Shown: in pieces, positions 1 through 11,040 of the stretch
Position numbering within the stretch: position 1 is the stretch's first letter
How the letters are laid out: every line of letters starts with the position of its first letter
Source: Mitsuaria sp. WAJ17
GTDB taxonomy: Bacteria > Pseudomonadota > Gammaproteobacteria > Burkholderiales > Burkholderiaceae_C
NCBI RefSeq assembly: GCF_014174515.1
Contig: NZ_JACJUG010000027.1
Coordinates: forward strand, 1 to 64,000
Direction: 5' to 3'
Length of the DNA: 64,000 nucleotides
Notes under the pieces: generated by a model
What the model saw: the letters and a program-made list of their open reading frames with translations, nothing else
What the model was told of the DNA's origin: nothing
The model's database searches: none
Made by a program: the position numbers and the translations under genes

Positions 1-372
1 CCCGACGCCCGGCCCTGCGCCGGGACCTGCCTCCGTGCCTGGGCCAGGCGTCGGGCCACGCCGTGCATCCCATGGACGCAGCGGACCTTCGGAGGGCGAC
101 GGTCCGGCCCCCTGCGCACCGGGCCCGCGCGAGCGGGCGAGGTAGTCCCCCAGCCCCACGCCCCGGGCCTCGCCGGCCTCAAAGCTGCCGAAGTCCTCCA
201 GATAGGCCTCCACGCCGGCCCGGAAGTGCGCGGTGGCCTGTTGGGCGGCCTGCGAGCTGAACTTGCGCTGCAGCTCCAGGTAGGCCACGCCCCCCACCGT
301 CACCACCACGGCCAGCCCGGTCAGCATCAGGGCGAGGGTGAGCTGGAGACGCAGGGACAAGGGGCGCAGCAT
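1..372 (-). CDS. Sensor protein N-terminus (probable histidine kinase), cut by window edge
   Basis: Only the first 124 codons are present; the frame is open to the left edge. The ATG at 372 gives a short basic start, one strong hydrophobic segment at about residues 9-30 (LQLTLALMLTGLAVVVTVGG), then a helical, charged periplasmic-looking stretch containing AHFRAGVEAYLEDFGSFEAGEA and a Gly/Pro-rich tail. This layout resembles the amino end of Burkholderiales two-component sensors whose first transmembrane helix precedes an extracytoplasmic input domain. No catalytic domain is visible, so histidine kinase is an inference; a chemoreceptor or a cyclase with the same topology is possible. It is divergent from the acetyltransferase gene at 522. 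Confidence 0.6.
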   Translation of the reverse strand, partial: MLRPLSLRLQLTLALMLTGLAVVVTVGGVAYLELQRKFSSQAAQQATAHFRAGVEAYLEDFGSFEAGEARGVGLGDYLARSRGPGAQGAGPSPSEGPLRPWDARRGPTPGPGTEAGPGAGPGVG

Positions 373-521
373 GGCTTGGCAGATCTCGGAGGTGGCGGGC
401 GCGGCGACTTGACTGGATGGGCAGGATCCGGCCGTCGGTCGGGCATTGTCACCGCCGCGGCGTGCGAATGGCAGGGCGCCCGGGCCGGCGCGGAGCCGGC
501 CGGCTGATAGGCTTGCGCCCC

Positions 522-1073
522 ATGAGCACACTGAGCCTGCACCGTCCGCAGCGCGCGGATCTCGAGGAACTGCTGGACTTCGAGCAAAGGGAGCGCGCCC
601 ATTTCGAGACCTGGGTCCACGCCCGCCCGGACGCTTTCTACAGCCGCGAAGGCGTCGAGGCGCACCTGGAGGAGGCTCAGGCCGCCGCGGATGCGGACCG
701 GGCCCATGCCTTCCTGATCCGTCAGCAGGGCCGGCTGGTGGGGCGCATCAACCTGCATCGCGTGCAGCGCGAGCATCACGGCCGCGCCGAACTCGGCTAC
801 CGCCTGGGGGCGGGCGCCCAGGGGAAGGGCTGGGCCAGCGAGGCCGTGGGTCTGCTGCTGCCCATCGCCTTCGAGACCCTGGGCCTGTGGCGCCTGGAGG
901 CGGTAGTTCGGCCGGGCAATCCGGCCTCGACCCGGGTCCTGGAGAAGAACGGCTTCCGGTGCTGGGGGCGCAGCAGCCTCAGCGTGAGCCTGCACGGCCG
1001 GTGGCAGGACCTGCTGCACTTCGAGCGCCTGAGCCCGGCGGCCCAGGCCCACGTCCGCAGCGAGATCGCCTGA
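522..1073 (+). CDS. GNAT family N-acetyltransferase (RimJ/RimL-like)
   Basis: A 183-residue cytoplasmic protein with a complete Acetyltransf_3-type GNAT fold. The motif A region is ELGYRLGAGAQGKGWASEAV (about residues 90-109), where the acetyl-CoA pyrophosphate loop is the Q-G-K-G-W-A segment. The later NPASTRVLEKNGF stretch is the hallmark of the RimJ/RimL branch, which acetylates protein N-termini, amino acids or antibiotics. The substrate cannot be read from sequence. I chose the ATG at 522 because similarity begins at STLSLHRP; the frame is open further upstream, but that part reads as non-coding arginine- and glycine-rich sequence. It stands alone, divergent from the sensor gene. Confidence 0.85.
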   Translation: MSTLSLHRPQRADLEELLDFEQRERAHFETWVHARPDAFYSREGVEAHLEEAQAAADADRAHAFLIRQQGRLVGRINLHRVQREHHGRAELGYRLGAGAQGKGWASEAVGLLLPIAFETLGLWRLEAVVRPGNPASTRVLEKNGFRCWGRSSLSVSLHGRWQDLLHFERLSPAAQAHVRSEIA

Positions 1074-1621
1074 CTCCCTGCCGAGGCGCGGCGCGCCTCA
1101 AGCCTGGGGCAGCAGGGAAGGCTCCGCCGTGGTGCTCTGCGTTACGACGGCACCAGGCGTTCGCCTCGCCCCGCCGGGCGCTCCATGAATGCGTTCTGGC
1201 CGGGCTTCCTCCCTGCGATCTCTGCCTGCGAAACGTCCCTGCGCCTTCGCAAATGAGGGCCGCCACGCGGGCGATCGGGCCGGCTTCCTGTCACGTGTGT
1301 TCACGCCTTCTCACGACCTGACGCGCTCCAGGGGCTGCTTTCCGGGCTCTGGCCGACTAAAATCGCGCGTTCTGCAGCCTGTGCTGCAGGTTTGCCGGAG
1401 GCAAATCGCCTGGGTAGCTTGTCTGGGCAAGCTTGTCCAAGCCCTCCGCTCAAGCGACCCCTCAGGCTCAGCTCAAGAGGCGTCGCCCGAGCCGGGGCCG
1501 GCCGCACCAGGACAGCCTGGCGCGGCCATTGCCTTCCGAATGCGCATGCGCCTGGCGCCAGCGCCTTTTTTCAACGACAACCATCACGCCGGCAGCGTCA
1601 GGCTGCCGGAACGCCGTACCC
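1074..1621. other. 548-base non-coding leader with a hairpin array
   Basis: No convincing gene is seen here; open frames in this stretch have poor codon usage. Three perfect six-base-pair hairpins lie back to back at 1372-1389 (CTGCAG arms), 1391-1405 (TTTGCC/GGCAAA) and 1416-1433 (AGCTTG/CAAGCT). A longer one with eight-base arms (CCGGCAGC/GCTGCCGG) occupies 1589-1609, ending 12 bases before the acyltransferase start. No good Shine-Dalgarno sequence precedes the ATG at 1622, so the last hairpin may affect initiation. Function is inferred only from structure. Confidence 0.5.
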
Positions 1622-2722
1622 ATGTCCGCTGCCAAGACCCGATTGCTGCACATCGATGCACTGAAAGCCCTCGCGGCCCAGTTCATCGTTCTGCATCACC
1701 TCTCGGTCTACGGCCCCCTGGCCGAGGCCCTGCACAAGGCCTGGCCGGTGCTGGGCGGCTGGCTGTTCCACTATGGGCGCATGGCGGTGCAGGTCTTCTT
1801 GGTGGTGGGCGGGTACCTGAGCGCCCGGGCGCTGTCCCCTCAGGGCGGGCTGATGAAGGTCGCAGCGCTGGAGTCCCTGTGGCGGCGCTACCTGCGCCTG
1901 GCCCTGCCCTTCATGGCGGCGGTGGGCCTGACCCTGTCCTGCGCCTGGCTGGTCCAGCCCTGGCTGCCGGAATTCCTTCCGCAGCAGCTGACTCTGGCCA
2001 CGCTGCTGAGCCATGCCACGCTGACCCACGGGCTGCTGGGGCACGAGTCCATCACCGTGGGCGCCTGGTACGTGGCCATCGACCTTCAGCTCTACGCCCT
2101 CATGCTGGGCCTGCTGTGGCTGGCCCGGCGCAGCCGCCTGCTGCCGCATGCCTGGCGCATGGTGCTGGGGCCGGTCCTGGTGCTGGCCCTGTGCGGTCTG
2201 TCCCTGATGGTCTTCAACCGCGAGGCTGAGCTCGACAACTGGGGCCTCTACTTCTTCGGCGCCTACGGCCTTGGTGCCCTGGTGCACTGGTTCTCGCTGA
2301 GCCGCTGGCCCCGCCTGGGCCTGCTGCTGCTGCTGTGGCTGACGGGCCTGGCCCTGTGGCTGGACTTCCGCGAGCGCCTGGTGCTGGCCCTGCTCACCGC
2401 CCTGCTGCTGGGCCTGTGGCAATGGCGGGTCGGGCCGCTGGCGGGCCGGCTGTGGCAGCGCGTGGCGGATGTGGTGGCCCACCTCGGCACCCACTCCTAT
2501 TCCCTGTTCCTGGTGCACTTCCCCGTGCTGGTGCTGCTCAACGCCTGGTACGACCAGCAGAGCGAGCAACCCCTGCTGCTGACCTTCGCCCTGGTGCTGT
2601 CGGCCTGGGGTTTTGCGAACCTGGCTGCGCTGCCCTTCCACCGCTGGGTGGAGGCGCCCAGCAGCCGCCTGCGCTTCAACCCTCTGCGCTGGCTGGCACC
2701 GCAGGGCAGCTTCGGTCGCTGA
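1622..2722 (+). CDS. Acyltransferase 3 family membrane protein
   Basis: A 366-residue integral membrane protein of the acyltransferase 3 (OafA/YrhL, PF01757) family, which moves acyl groups such as acetyl onto cell-surface sugars. Family signs are the N-terminal LLHIDALKALAAQFIVLHHL with its adjacent His pair (residues 25-26), the following Arg-rich RRYLRLALPF segment, and about ten hydrophobic helices to the end. It lacks the C-terminal SGNH extension of OafA, so it is the short form. The start at 1622 places the His motif at the usual distance. It is convergent with the WYL regulator, whose stop codon is immediately adjacent. The acceptor sugar is unknown. Confidence 0.85.
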   Translation: MSAAKTRLLHIDALKALAAQFIVLHHLSVYGPLAEALHKAWPVLGGWLFHYGRMAVQVFLVVGGYLSARALSPQGGLMKVAALESLWRRYLRLALPFMAAVGLTLSCAWLVQPWLPEFLPQQLTLATLLSHATLTHGLLGHESITVGAWYVAIDLQLYALMLGLLWLARRSRLLPHAWRMVLGPVLVLALCGLSLMVFNREAELDNWGLYFFGAYGLGALVHWFSLSRWPRLGLLLLLWLTGLALWLDFRERLVLALLTALLLGLWQWRVGPLAGRLWQRVADVVAHLGTHSYSLFLVHFPVLVLLNAWYDQQSEQPLLLTFALVLSAWGFANLAALPFHRWVEAPSSRLRFNPLRWLAPQGSFGR

Positions 2723-3403
2723 TCAGGGCCAGCCCTCGGCCCGCTGCATGTCGGCCAGGGTCTTGCCGGCTTCGTCCCTGAAGCGCTCGTCCAGCACCTC
2801 CAACTGCTGGATGCGGTCGACTCGGAAATTGCGGAAGCCCTCTCGCAGTTCGCACCAGGCCGCGAAGGTCCAGACCGGTCCCCAGAAGAAGCAGCCCAGC
2901 GGGCGCAGCACGCGCTCGCTGGCGGTGTTGCCGAGGTCCAGGTAGACGACGCGCAGCTTCTGGCGCTGCTCGGTGGCCAGGCGCAGTTGCTGCAGGCGCT
3001 CGCGCGTGCCCTCGTCCAGCCCGCCCAGCGGGGCCCAGAGCGCCAGGCTTTCCGCGGCAGCGCGCGCCGTGCCGGGCAGCACGGCCAGAATCTTGTAGAT
3101 GGCCTCCTCGCCGTGGCGGGCCAGGGCGCTGTCCATCTGCGGCTGCGCCATGCGCAGCGCCGCGACCAGGGCTTGGGCTTCCTCCTTGCTGAACATCAGC
3201 GGCGGCAGGTCAAAACCCGCCCTCATGCGATAGCCCACGCCCGCTTCGCCATCGATAGGCACGCCCTGCTGCTGGAGCGCGGCCACGTCGCGGTAGATGG
3301 TGCGGGGCGACACCTCCAGGCGCTGGGCCAGGTAATCGGCGGTGGACAGGCGGCGTCCACGAATCAGCTGGACGATCTGGAACAGGCGGTCGGCTCGGCG
3401 CAT
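2723..3403 (-). CDS. WYL-domain transcriptional regulator (YafY type)
   Basis: A 226-residue regulator. The first 60 residues (RRADRLFQIVQLIRGRRLSTADYLAQRLEVSPRTIYRDVAALQQQGVPIDG) are a DeoR-like HTH_11 winged helix. The remainder is a WYL ligand-sensing domain ending in VWTFAAWCELREGFRNFRVDRI, where the R-x-F-R-x-D-R-I signature contacts ligand. Such proteins usually repress a neighbouring gene or respond to nucleic-acid or small-molecule signals. The ATG at 3403 starts directly before the conserved RADRLFQIV; an upstream extension is open but not protein-like. It is divergent from the hydroxylase gene with 58 bases between starts, so both probably share a control region. Confidence 0.85.
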   Translation of the reverse strand: MRRADRLFQIVQLIRGRRLSTADYLAQRLEVSPRTIYRDVAALQQQGVPIDGEAGVGYRMRAGFDLPPLMFSKEEAQALVAALRMAQPQMDSALARHGEEAIYKILAVLPGTARAAAESLALWAPLGGLDEGTRERLQQLRLATEQRQKLRVVYLDLGNTASERVLRPLGCFFWGPVWTFAAWCELREGFRNFRVDRIQQLEVLDERFRDEAGKTLADMQRAEGWP

Positions 3404-3461
3404 CCGGGCATTGTCGGCGATAGGCCAGAATGCAGCTGCAGGAGACAGCGAGGAGATCGGC

Positions 3462-4376
3462 ATGAGCCTGGAGCAGCTGAGCCCCGAGTGGCGGCAATGG
3501 GTGCAGGAGAACGTGGCGCGTGGCTGCACGGCCTCGTCCATGCTGCCCATGATGGTGCAGGGAGGGCTGCCGCGGGCCCTGGCGGAACGCGTGCTGAAGA
3601 CGGTCCACGGTGCGGCGCTGCCCTTGGCGGACACCCATGACATGAGCCCGCAAGCCTCCCTGCTGGCCGAGCATGCCGGTGCTGCGGAGGCGGAGTCTGG
3701 CAGGGGTCAGGTCTTGCGTGCCCGGCCTCGTCCGCGCATGACCGGCAACCGCGTGCGCCTCAGCGACGGCTGCGAGCTGCGCATCGCGGCCCAGCTGGAC
3801 CATCCCCAGGTGCTGCTGTACGAGGGCCTGCTGAGCCCGGCCGAGTGCGAGGCCATGATCGCCCTGGCGGAGACACGCCTGACGCGCTCCACCGTGGTGG
3901 ACGAGCAGTTGGGTGAGGCCCGCCCGCATGAGCACCGCACCAGCGCCGGCGGCTTCTTCCAGCGCGGCGAGCACGCGCTGGTGGCACGCATCGAGGCTCG
4001 ACTGGCCGAGCTGCTGGACTGGCCGGTGGAGAACGGCGAGGGCCTGCAGGTGCTTCGCTATGGCGTCGGGGGCGAGTACCGGGCTCATTTCGACTGGTTC
4101 AACCCCGCCCACCCCGGCAGCGAGCGTCATCTGCGCACCGGCGGCCAGCGGGTGGGCACTTGCATCCTGTATCTCTCCGAGGTGGAGGACGGTGGCGGCA
4201 CGCGCTTTCCCAGCCTCGGCCTGGAGATACGCCCACGGCCCGGCGCAGTGCTGTACTTTGCCGACGTCGATGCCCGTGGCGTCGAGGACCCGAGCACCCT
4301 GCATGCCGGCGTGCCCGTGCTGGCCGGCGTCAAGTACATCGCCACCAAGTGGCTGAGGGAGCGGCGCTACGGCTGA
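3462..4376 (+). CDS. 2OG-Fe(II) oxygenase, prolyl 4-hydroxylase-like
   Basis: A 304-residue non-haem iron dioxygenase. The C-terminal half (about 190-300) is a P4Hc domain: the iron ligands are HFD (H209, D211) and the distal H281 in LHAGVPV, and K291 in VKYIATKW binds 2-oxoglutarate. The first 100 residues are a helical region of unknown role, and residues 81-86 (RGQVLR) are encoded by a copy of the 14-base repeat. The bacterial relatives hydroxylate prolyl residues, for example in EF-Tu or collagen-like proteins. The substrate here is unknown. ATG 3462 follows GGAG-like bases. Divergent from the WYL regulator, which may control it. Confidence 0.88.
   Translation: MSLEQLSPEWRQWVQENVARGCTASSMLPMMVQGGLPRALAERVLKTVHGAALPLADTHDMSPQASLLAEHAGAAEAESGRGQVLRARPRPRMTGNRVRLSDGCELRIAAQLDHPQVLLYEGLLSPAECEAMIALAETRLTRSTVVDEQLGEARPHEHRTSAGGFFQRGEHALVARIEARLAELLDWPVENGEGLQVLRYGVGGEYRAHFDWFNPAHPGSERHLRTGGQRVGTCILYLSEVEDGGGTRFPSLGLEIRPRPGAVLYFADVDARGVEDPSTLHAGVPVLAGVKYIATKWLRERRYG
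3704..3717 (+). repeat. 14-base repeat, copy 1
   Basis: Exact GGGTCAGGTCTTGC inside the hydroxylase gene, read in the sense frame as G-Q-V-L-R with the rare codons GGT and TTG. Confidence 0.85.
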
Positions 4377-4393
4377 CATCGCGCCGGCCCCGT

Positions 4394-4684
4394 TCAGCGC
4401 GGGGCCAGGCCCATGTCGTCCAGGCGCAGCAGAATGTCCGTGCGGCGCTCCCGTGCCACCTCCCGCCAGTCCAGATCTTCCTGGGCGCCGATCAGCGCGT
4501 AGAGCAGGTTGAGGCTGGCGCCGGGCCAGCGTGCCTTGAGGCGGGCGTACAGGGCAAAGGCGTCCTGGGCCCGGAGTTCCTCGGCGCTGCTGATGCCCAG
4601 CGCGGCGAGCTGCTCAAGGCTGCGCGGGCCGAGTCCCCGCATCCGTGAGGCCGAAGCCTTGCCCATGCGGAGGCTCCCGCTCAT
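4394..4684 (-). CDS. TfoX C-terminal-domain protein
   Basis: A 96-residue protein made almost only of a TfoX_C domain: GLGPRSLEQLAALGISSAEELRAQDAFALYARLK resembles the helix-hairpin-helix end of TfoX/Sxy. In full-length Sxy this follows an N-terminal domain and the protein stimulates competence genes with CRP; here the N-terminal domain is missing, so a role in competence cannot be assumed. The chosen ATG at 4684 overlaps the stop of the upstream VOC gene (ATGA), which argues for translational coupling. A later ATG at 4666 is an alternative. Confidence 0.8.
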   Translation of the reverse strand: MSGSLRMGKASASRMRGLGPRSLEQLAALGISSAEELRAQDAFALYARLKARWPGASLNLLYALIGAQEDLDWREVARERRTDILLRLDDMGLAPR

Positions 4685-5073
4685 CCGCCCATGGGCGTGC
4701 ACAGCTCGACCAGGCAGCCGTCCGGGCAGCGCACATAGGCCACCACCTGGCCCCAGGGCTTGGCGGTGGGCGGCTTGAGGCCGCTGGCGCCTGCGGCCAG
4801 GGCCCGGGCATAGGCGGCAGGCACGTCCGCGCAGGCCAGGCCGACCTCCATGCCCAGGGGGCGCTCGCTGCGTGCCGCCTCGACGAAATCGGCGCCCAGG
4901 CTGTCGCGGGCGATGTCCAGCTGGGCGAAGGCCAGGGCCGTGGCGCCGGTTTCCAGCTCGCCGTAGGCGCCGGACTCGTGCAGAAATCGCGTCTGCAGGC
5001 CGAAGGCGGCCTCGAAGAAGCGCAGGGAGGCCGCGACATCGGCGACGTAGAGGATGGTGTAGGCGTAGTTCAT
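4681..5073 (-). CDS. VOC family protein (glyoxalase/bleomycin-resistance fold)
   Basis: A 130-residue single-module vicinal-oxygen-chelate protein. It starts with the typical MNYAYTILYVADVAASLRFFEAAFGL strand-helix unit, has a second half beginning MEVGLACADVPAAYARALAAGA, and ends AYVRCPDGCLVELCTPM, in which the Glu is the usual metal ligand position. Members include glyoxalases, dioxygenases and resistance proteins that bind drugs. The exact reaction is not predictable. The start at 5073 matches the conserved beginning of the domain. It heads a two-gene unit with the TfoX_C gene. Confidence 0.85.
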   Translation of the reverse strand: MNYAYTILYVADVAASLRFFEAAFGLQTRFLHESGAYGELETGATALAFAQLDIARDSLGADFVEAARSERPLGMEVGLACADVPAAYARALAAGASGLKPPTAKPWGQVVAYVRCPDGCLVELCTPMGG

Positions 5074-5162
5074 GCGGCCATCATCGGCGCGCGCTGCTGC
5101 CAGCGTCATGGCAGGAACCCGCGGCGACGGCCGGCCAGGGCGCTCCGCTACAATGCCGCTCG

Positions 5163-5312
5163 TCATTGGGGAGTAGCTGCCGCGGTCCGTTCATCGGACA
5201 CGCGGGCCTGCGTCAACACACTTGCCTGGGCCTGGCCCGGCATGGCGCTGGCAGTTCCCGCCCTGGCCGCCCTGGCCTGGGCCTTTACCTGGCAAGACCT
5301 TTGACCGCTCGT
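5163..5312 (+). promoter_or_regulatory. Manganese riboswitch (yybP-ykoY)
   Basis: The RNA begins TTGGGGAGTAGC (from about 5166), continues with CGTCAACACACTTGCCTGG (from about 5211) and ends ACCTGGCAAGACCTTTGACC (5287-5305), the conserved bipartite core of the yybP-ykoY class as found upstream of proteobacterial mntP and UPF0016 genes. That class binds Mn2+ and turns on Mn exporters. The gene that follows at 5373 is a UPF0016 protein, which fits. Two self-complementary CCGGCCGG blocks (5322-5329, 5355-5362) lie between the aptamer and the start. The second overlaps the GGGGAG ribosome-binding site (5361-5366), giving a plausible expression platform. Confidence 0.88.
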
Positions 5313-5372
5313 TCTCGGTATCCGGCCGGAGAGGGGCGGTCGAGGGTGTCCGCACCGGCCGGGGAGTCTTAC

Positions 5373-5951
5373 ATGGAAGCTTTTCTCGTCTCCACCGGCC
5401 TGGTGGCTCTCGCCGAAATCGGTGACAAGACCCAGTTACTGGCCTTTTTGCTGGCCGCGCGGTTCCGCAAGCCCCTGCCCATCATTGCGGGCATTCTGAT
5501 CGCCACCCTGCTCAACCATGCCGGTGCCGGCGCGCTCGGCGCCTGGATCACCGCGCACGTGGCCCCCGACATCATGCGCTGGGTGCTGGGCCTGGGCTTC
5601 GTGGCCATGGGTGTCTGGACCCTGGTGCCGGACAAAATCGAGGAGGAGGAGGGCGGCCAGGGCCTGCGTCTGGGCGTGCTGGGCACCACCGTCGTGGCCT
5701 TCTTCCTCGCCGAGATGGGGGACAAGACTCAGATCGCCACCGTCGCACTTGCAGCACAGTTCCACAACCTGCTGGCCGTGGTGGCGGGCACGACGCTGGG
5801 CATGATGATCGCGAACGTGCCGGCCGTGCTGCTGGGGGATCGCATGGCGCACAGGATCCCAGTCCGTTTGGTCCATGGCCTGGCAGCCCTGATCTTCATC
5901 GTGCTGGGCGCGCTTGTACTGGGCGGCTTCGCGCAGTCCTGGGGGCTGTGA
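5373..5951 (+). CDS. UPF0016 (Gdt1/MneA-type) manganese exporter
   Basis: A 192-residue, six-helix inner-membrane protein with the two inverted halves of the UPF0016/TMEM165/Gdt1 family. Each half carries the signature E-x-G-D-K-T: AEIGDKTQLL near residue 14 and AEMGDKTQIA near residue 115. These acidic residues bind the transported cation. Characterised bacterial members (Vibrio MneA and the related Mnx) export Mn2+, and the riboswitch directly upstream supports the same job here. The start ATG at 5373 follows GGGGAG by six bases. There is no further gene in the transcription unit. Confidence 0.92.
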   Translation: MEAFLVSTGLVALAEIGDKTQLLAFLLAARFRKPLPIIAGILIATLLNHAGAGALGAWITAHVAPDIMRWVLGLGFVAMGVWTLVPDKIEEEEGGQGLRLGVLGTTVVAFFLAEMGDKTQIATVALAAQFHNLLAVVAGTTLGMMIANVPAVLLGDRMAHRIPVRLVHGLAALIFIVLGALVLGGFAQSWGL

Positions 5952-6298
5952 CGTCCGTCACCACACAGTTGGGGGCTTGGCCTTGCCCTGCCGGGCGTGC
6001 ATGCCGTACGCTGGGACCCTGGGGCGGGTATTTCCGCTGTCATCGGGACGCCCCAGGCCACGATTGAAGTGAAGAGGCGCGATCGCTTGAGCGCCATCTT
6101 GACCGAGGGAACACATCGGGATCCGCCCAGCAAGGGAGTGACGAGATGGATGAACGGTCAATGCAGTGGCGGGTCGCCCCGCGGCCCAGCCCTTCCCGGG
6201 ATTCGTGCCTGATGCCGCCAGCGCAGCCCCACGGCAGCGCTCCGGGCACGTCAGCGTCCGGCCGCTGAAGCGCTGCACGGCCTTGCCCAGCGGCAGCC
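5952..6298. other. 347-base intergenic region upstream of the hybrid kinase
   Basis: No gene or RNA recognised. Codon bias is absent in all frames and no clear -35/-10 pair or terminator with a T tract stands out. A promoter for the kinase gene is presumably here. Confidence 0.3.
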
Positions 6299-9382
<3,084 letters not shown>

Positions 9383-9394
9383 TACCCCCCTACC

Positions 9395-9482
9395 GGCTGC
9401 GCCGGCCCCCCCAGGGGGCGCAGCCGAGGGCCCGGCGAAGCCGGATCCCCGGCCGCCGCTTGGGACACGGGCCTGGCGGCCG
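9395..9482. terminator. Composite hairpin between convergent genes (Burkholderiales intergenic repeat)
   Basis: Two strong hairpins in tandem: nine-base arms GGCTGCGCC/GGCGCAGCC at 9395-9425, and eight-base arms CGGCCGCC/GGCGGCCG at 9450-9482. The first, preceded by CCCCCCTACC, matches the familiar intergenic element of Comamonadaceae-like genomes. It sits between the 3' ends of the hybrid kinase and glpK, so a bidirectional terminator or mRNA-end stabiliser is likely. No T tract follows. Confidence 0.6.
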
Positions 9483-9505
9483 TGCAATGGGGGCGGGGGG
9501 GCTCG

Positions 9506-10999
9506 TCAGCTGGCGGTGGTCTGGCGGATGGCGTGTTCCCAGTCGGCCATGCGTTCGAGGGCGCGTTCGCGGGGCAGGGTGGGGTGGAAGATGCGCTCGG
9601 CCTGCCATTGCTGGCCCAGGGACTCGAGGCCGCTGTAGAGGCCGGCACTGAGGCCGGCGAGGTAGGCGGCGCCCAGGGCGGTGGTCTCGATGACGCGGGG
9701 CCGCACGACGGGGATGCCCAGGAGGTCGGCCTGGAACTGCATCAGCAGGTTGTTGACGCAGGCGCCGCCGTCCACCCGCAGCTCGCTCACTGGGGCAGAG
9801 CCGGCGGCCACGGCGTCGCGGCTCATGGCCTGCAGCAGGGCAGCACTCTGGAAGGCGATGGACTCCAGCGCTGCGCGGGCGATGTGCGCCATGGTGCTGC
9901 CCCGGCTGAGGCCCACGATGGCGCCGCGGGCGTCGGGCTGCCAGTAGGGAGCGCCCAGGCCGGTAAAGGCGGGCACGAACACCACGCCGCCGGCGTCGGG
10001 CACGCTGGCGGCCAGGCTCTCGACGTCGCCGCTGCTGGGGAAGGCATGCAGGCCGTCGCGCAACCACTGCACCACGGCGCCGCCGATGAAGACGCTGCCC
10101 TCCAGCGCGAACTCGGGGCTGGCGCTCGTCTGCGCGGCGCTGGTCGTGATCAGCCCGTTGGCTGAGGTCTGGAAGCGATCTCCCAGGTGCATGAGGGTGA
10201 AGCAGCCGGTGCCATAGGTGTTCTTGGCCATGCCGGCCTTGAAGCAGCCCTGGCCGAAGAGGGCCGCCTGCTGGTCGCCCGCCACGCCGCCGATGGGCAG
10301 GGGGGCGCCCAGCCACTGAGGGTCCAGGGTGCCGAAGTCGTGGGCGCTGGGATGGACCTGGGGCAACAGGGCGCGCGGAATGTTCAGCGCGGCCAGGATC
10401 TCGTCATCCCAGTCGTTGCGATGGACATCGAAGAGCATGGTGCGCGAGGCATTGCTGACGTCCGTTGCGTGGATGCGGCCGCTGCTGAGGCGCCACATCA
10501 GCCAGCTGTCCACCGTGCCGAATGCCAGCTCGCCGCGCTGGGCCAGCTCGCGGGCGCCGGGGATGTGGTCCAGCAGCCAGGCGAGCTTGGTCGCGGAGAA
10601 ATAGGCGTCGATCACCAGGCCCGTGCGCTCGCGCACCAGCGGGGCCAGGCCCTGCTCGCGCAGCCGGGCGCACAGAGGCTCGGTGCGGCGGTCCTGCCAG
10701 ACGATGGCATGGTGCAGCGGCGCGCCCGTGCCCCGGTGCCACAGCACGGTGGTCTCGCGCTGGTTGGTGATGCCCACGCTGGCGATCTGCTGCGGACGCA
10801 GGCCGGACTCGCGCAGGGCCTCGCGGGCGGTGGCCAGCTGGCTGGACCAGATCTCCTGCGGGTCGTGCTCCACCCAGCCCGGCTGTGGATAGATCTGACG
10901 AAATTCCTGCTGGGCCTTGGCCAGCTGGCGGCCCTCGCGGTCGAAGACGATGGCGCGGGAGCTGGAGGTGCCTTGGTCCAGTGCGATTAGGTAGCTCAT
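9506..10999 (-). CDS. glpK: Glycerol kinase
   Basis: A 497-residue FGGY-family kinase that phosphorylates glycerol to sn-glycerol 3-phosphate with ATP in the cytoplasm. The protein opens with MSYLIALDQGTSSSRAIVFD, the ATP-phosphate loop of GlpK, and contains SVGITNQRETTVLW, DSWLMW, the GGVAGDQQAALFGQGCF adenine-site block, and the C-terminal GGACVNNLLMQFQADLL signature. Length and order match the family (about 500 residues) without gaps. It is divergent from glpD with only 41 bases between the starts. Its product feeds GlpD. No glycerol facilitator gene or GlpR regulator lies next to it. Confidence 0.97.
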   Translation of the reverse strand: MSYLIALDQGTSSSRAIVFDREGRQLAKAQQEFRQIYPQPGWVEHDPQEIWSSQLATAREALRESGLRPQQIASVGITNQRETTVLWHRGTGAPLHHAIVWQDRRTEPLCARLREQGLAPLVRERTGLVIDAYFSATKLAWLLDHIPGARELAQRGELAFGTVDSWLMWRLSSGRIHATDVSNASRTMLFDVHRNDWDDEILAALNIPRALLPQVHPSAHDFGTLDPQWLGAPLPIGGVAGDQQAALFGQGCFKAGMAKNTYGTGCFTLMHLGDRFQTSANGLITTSAAQTSASPEFALEGSVFIGGAVVQWLRDGLHAFPSSGDVESLAASVPDAGGVVFVPAFTGLGAPYWQPDARGAIVGLSRGSTMAHIARAALESIAFQSAALLQAMSRDAVAAGSAPVSELRVDGGACVNNLLMQFQADLLGIPVVRPRVIETTALGAAYLAGLSAGLYSGLESLGQQWQAERIFHPTLPRERALERMADWEHAIRQTTAS

Positions 11000-11040
11000 G
11001 GGAAATCGGCAGGGTAGAGTGCCCCGCGAGGAGCGTGGCG

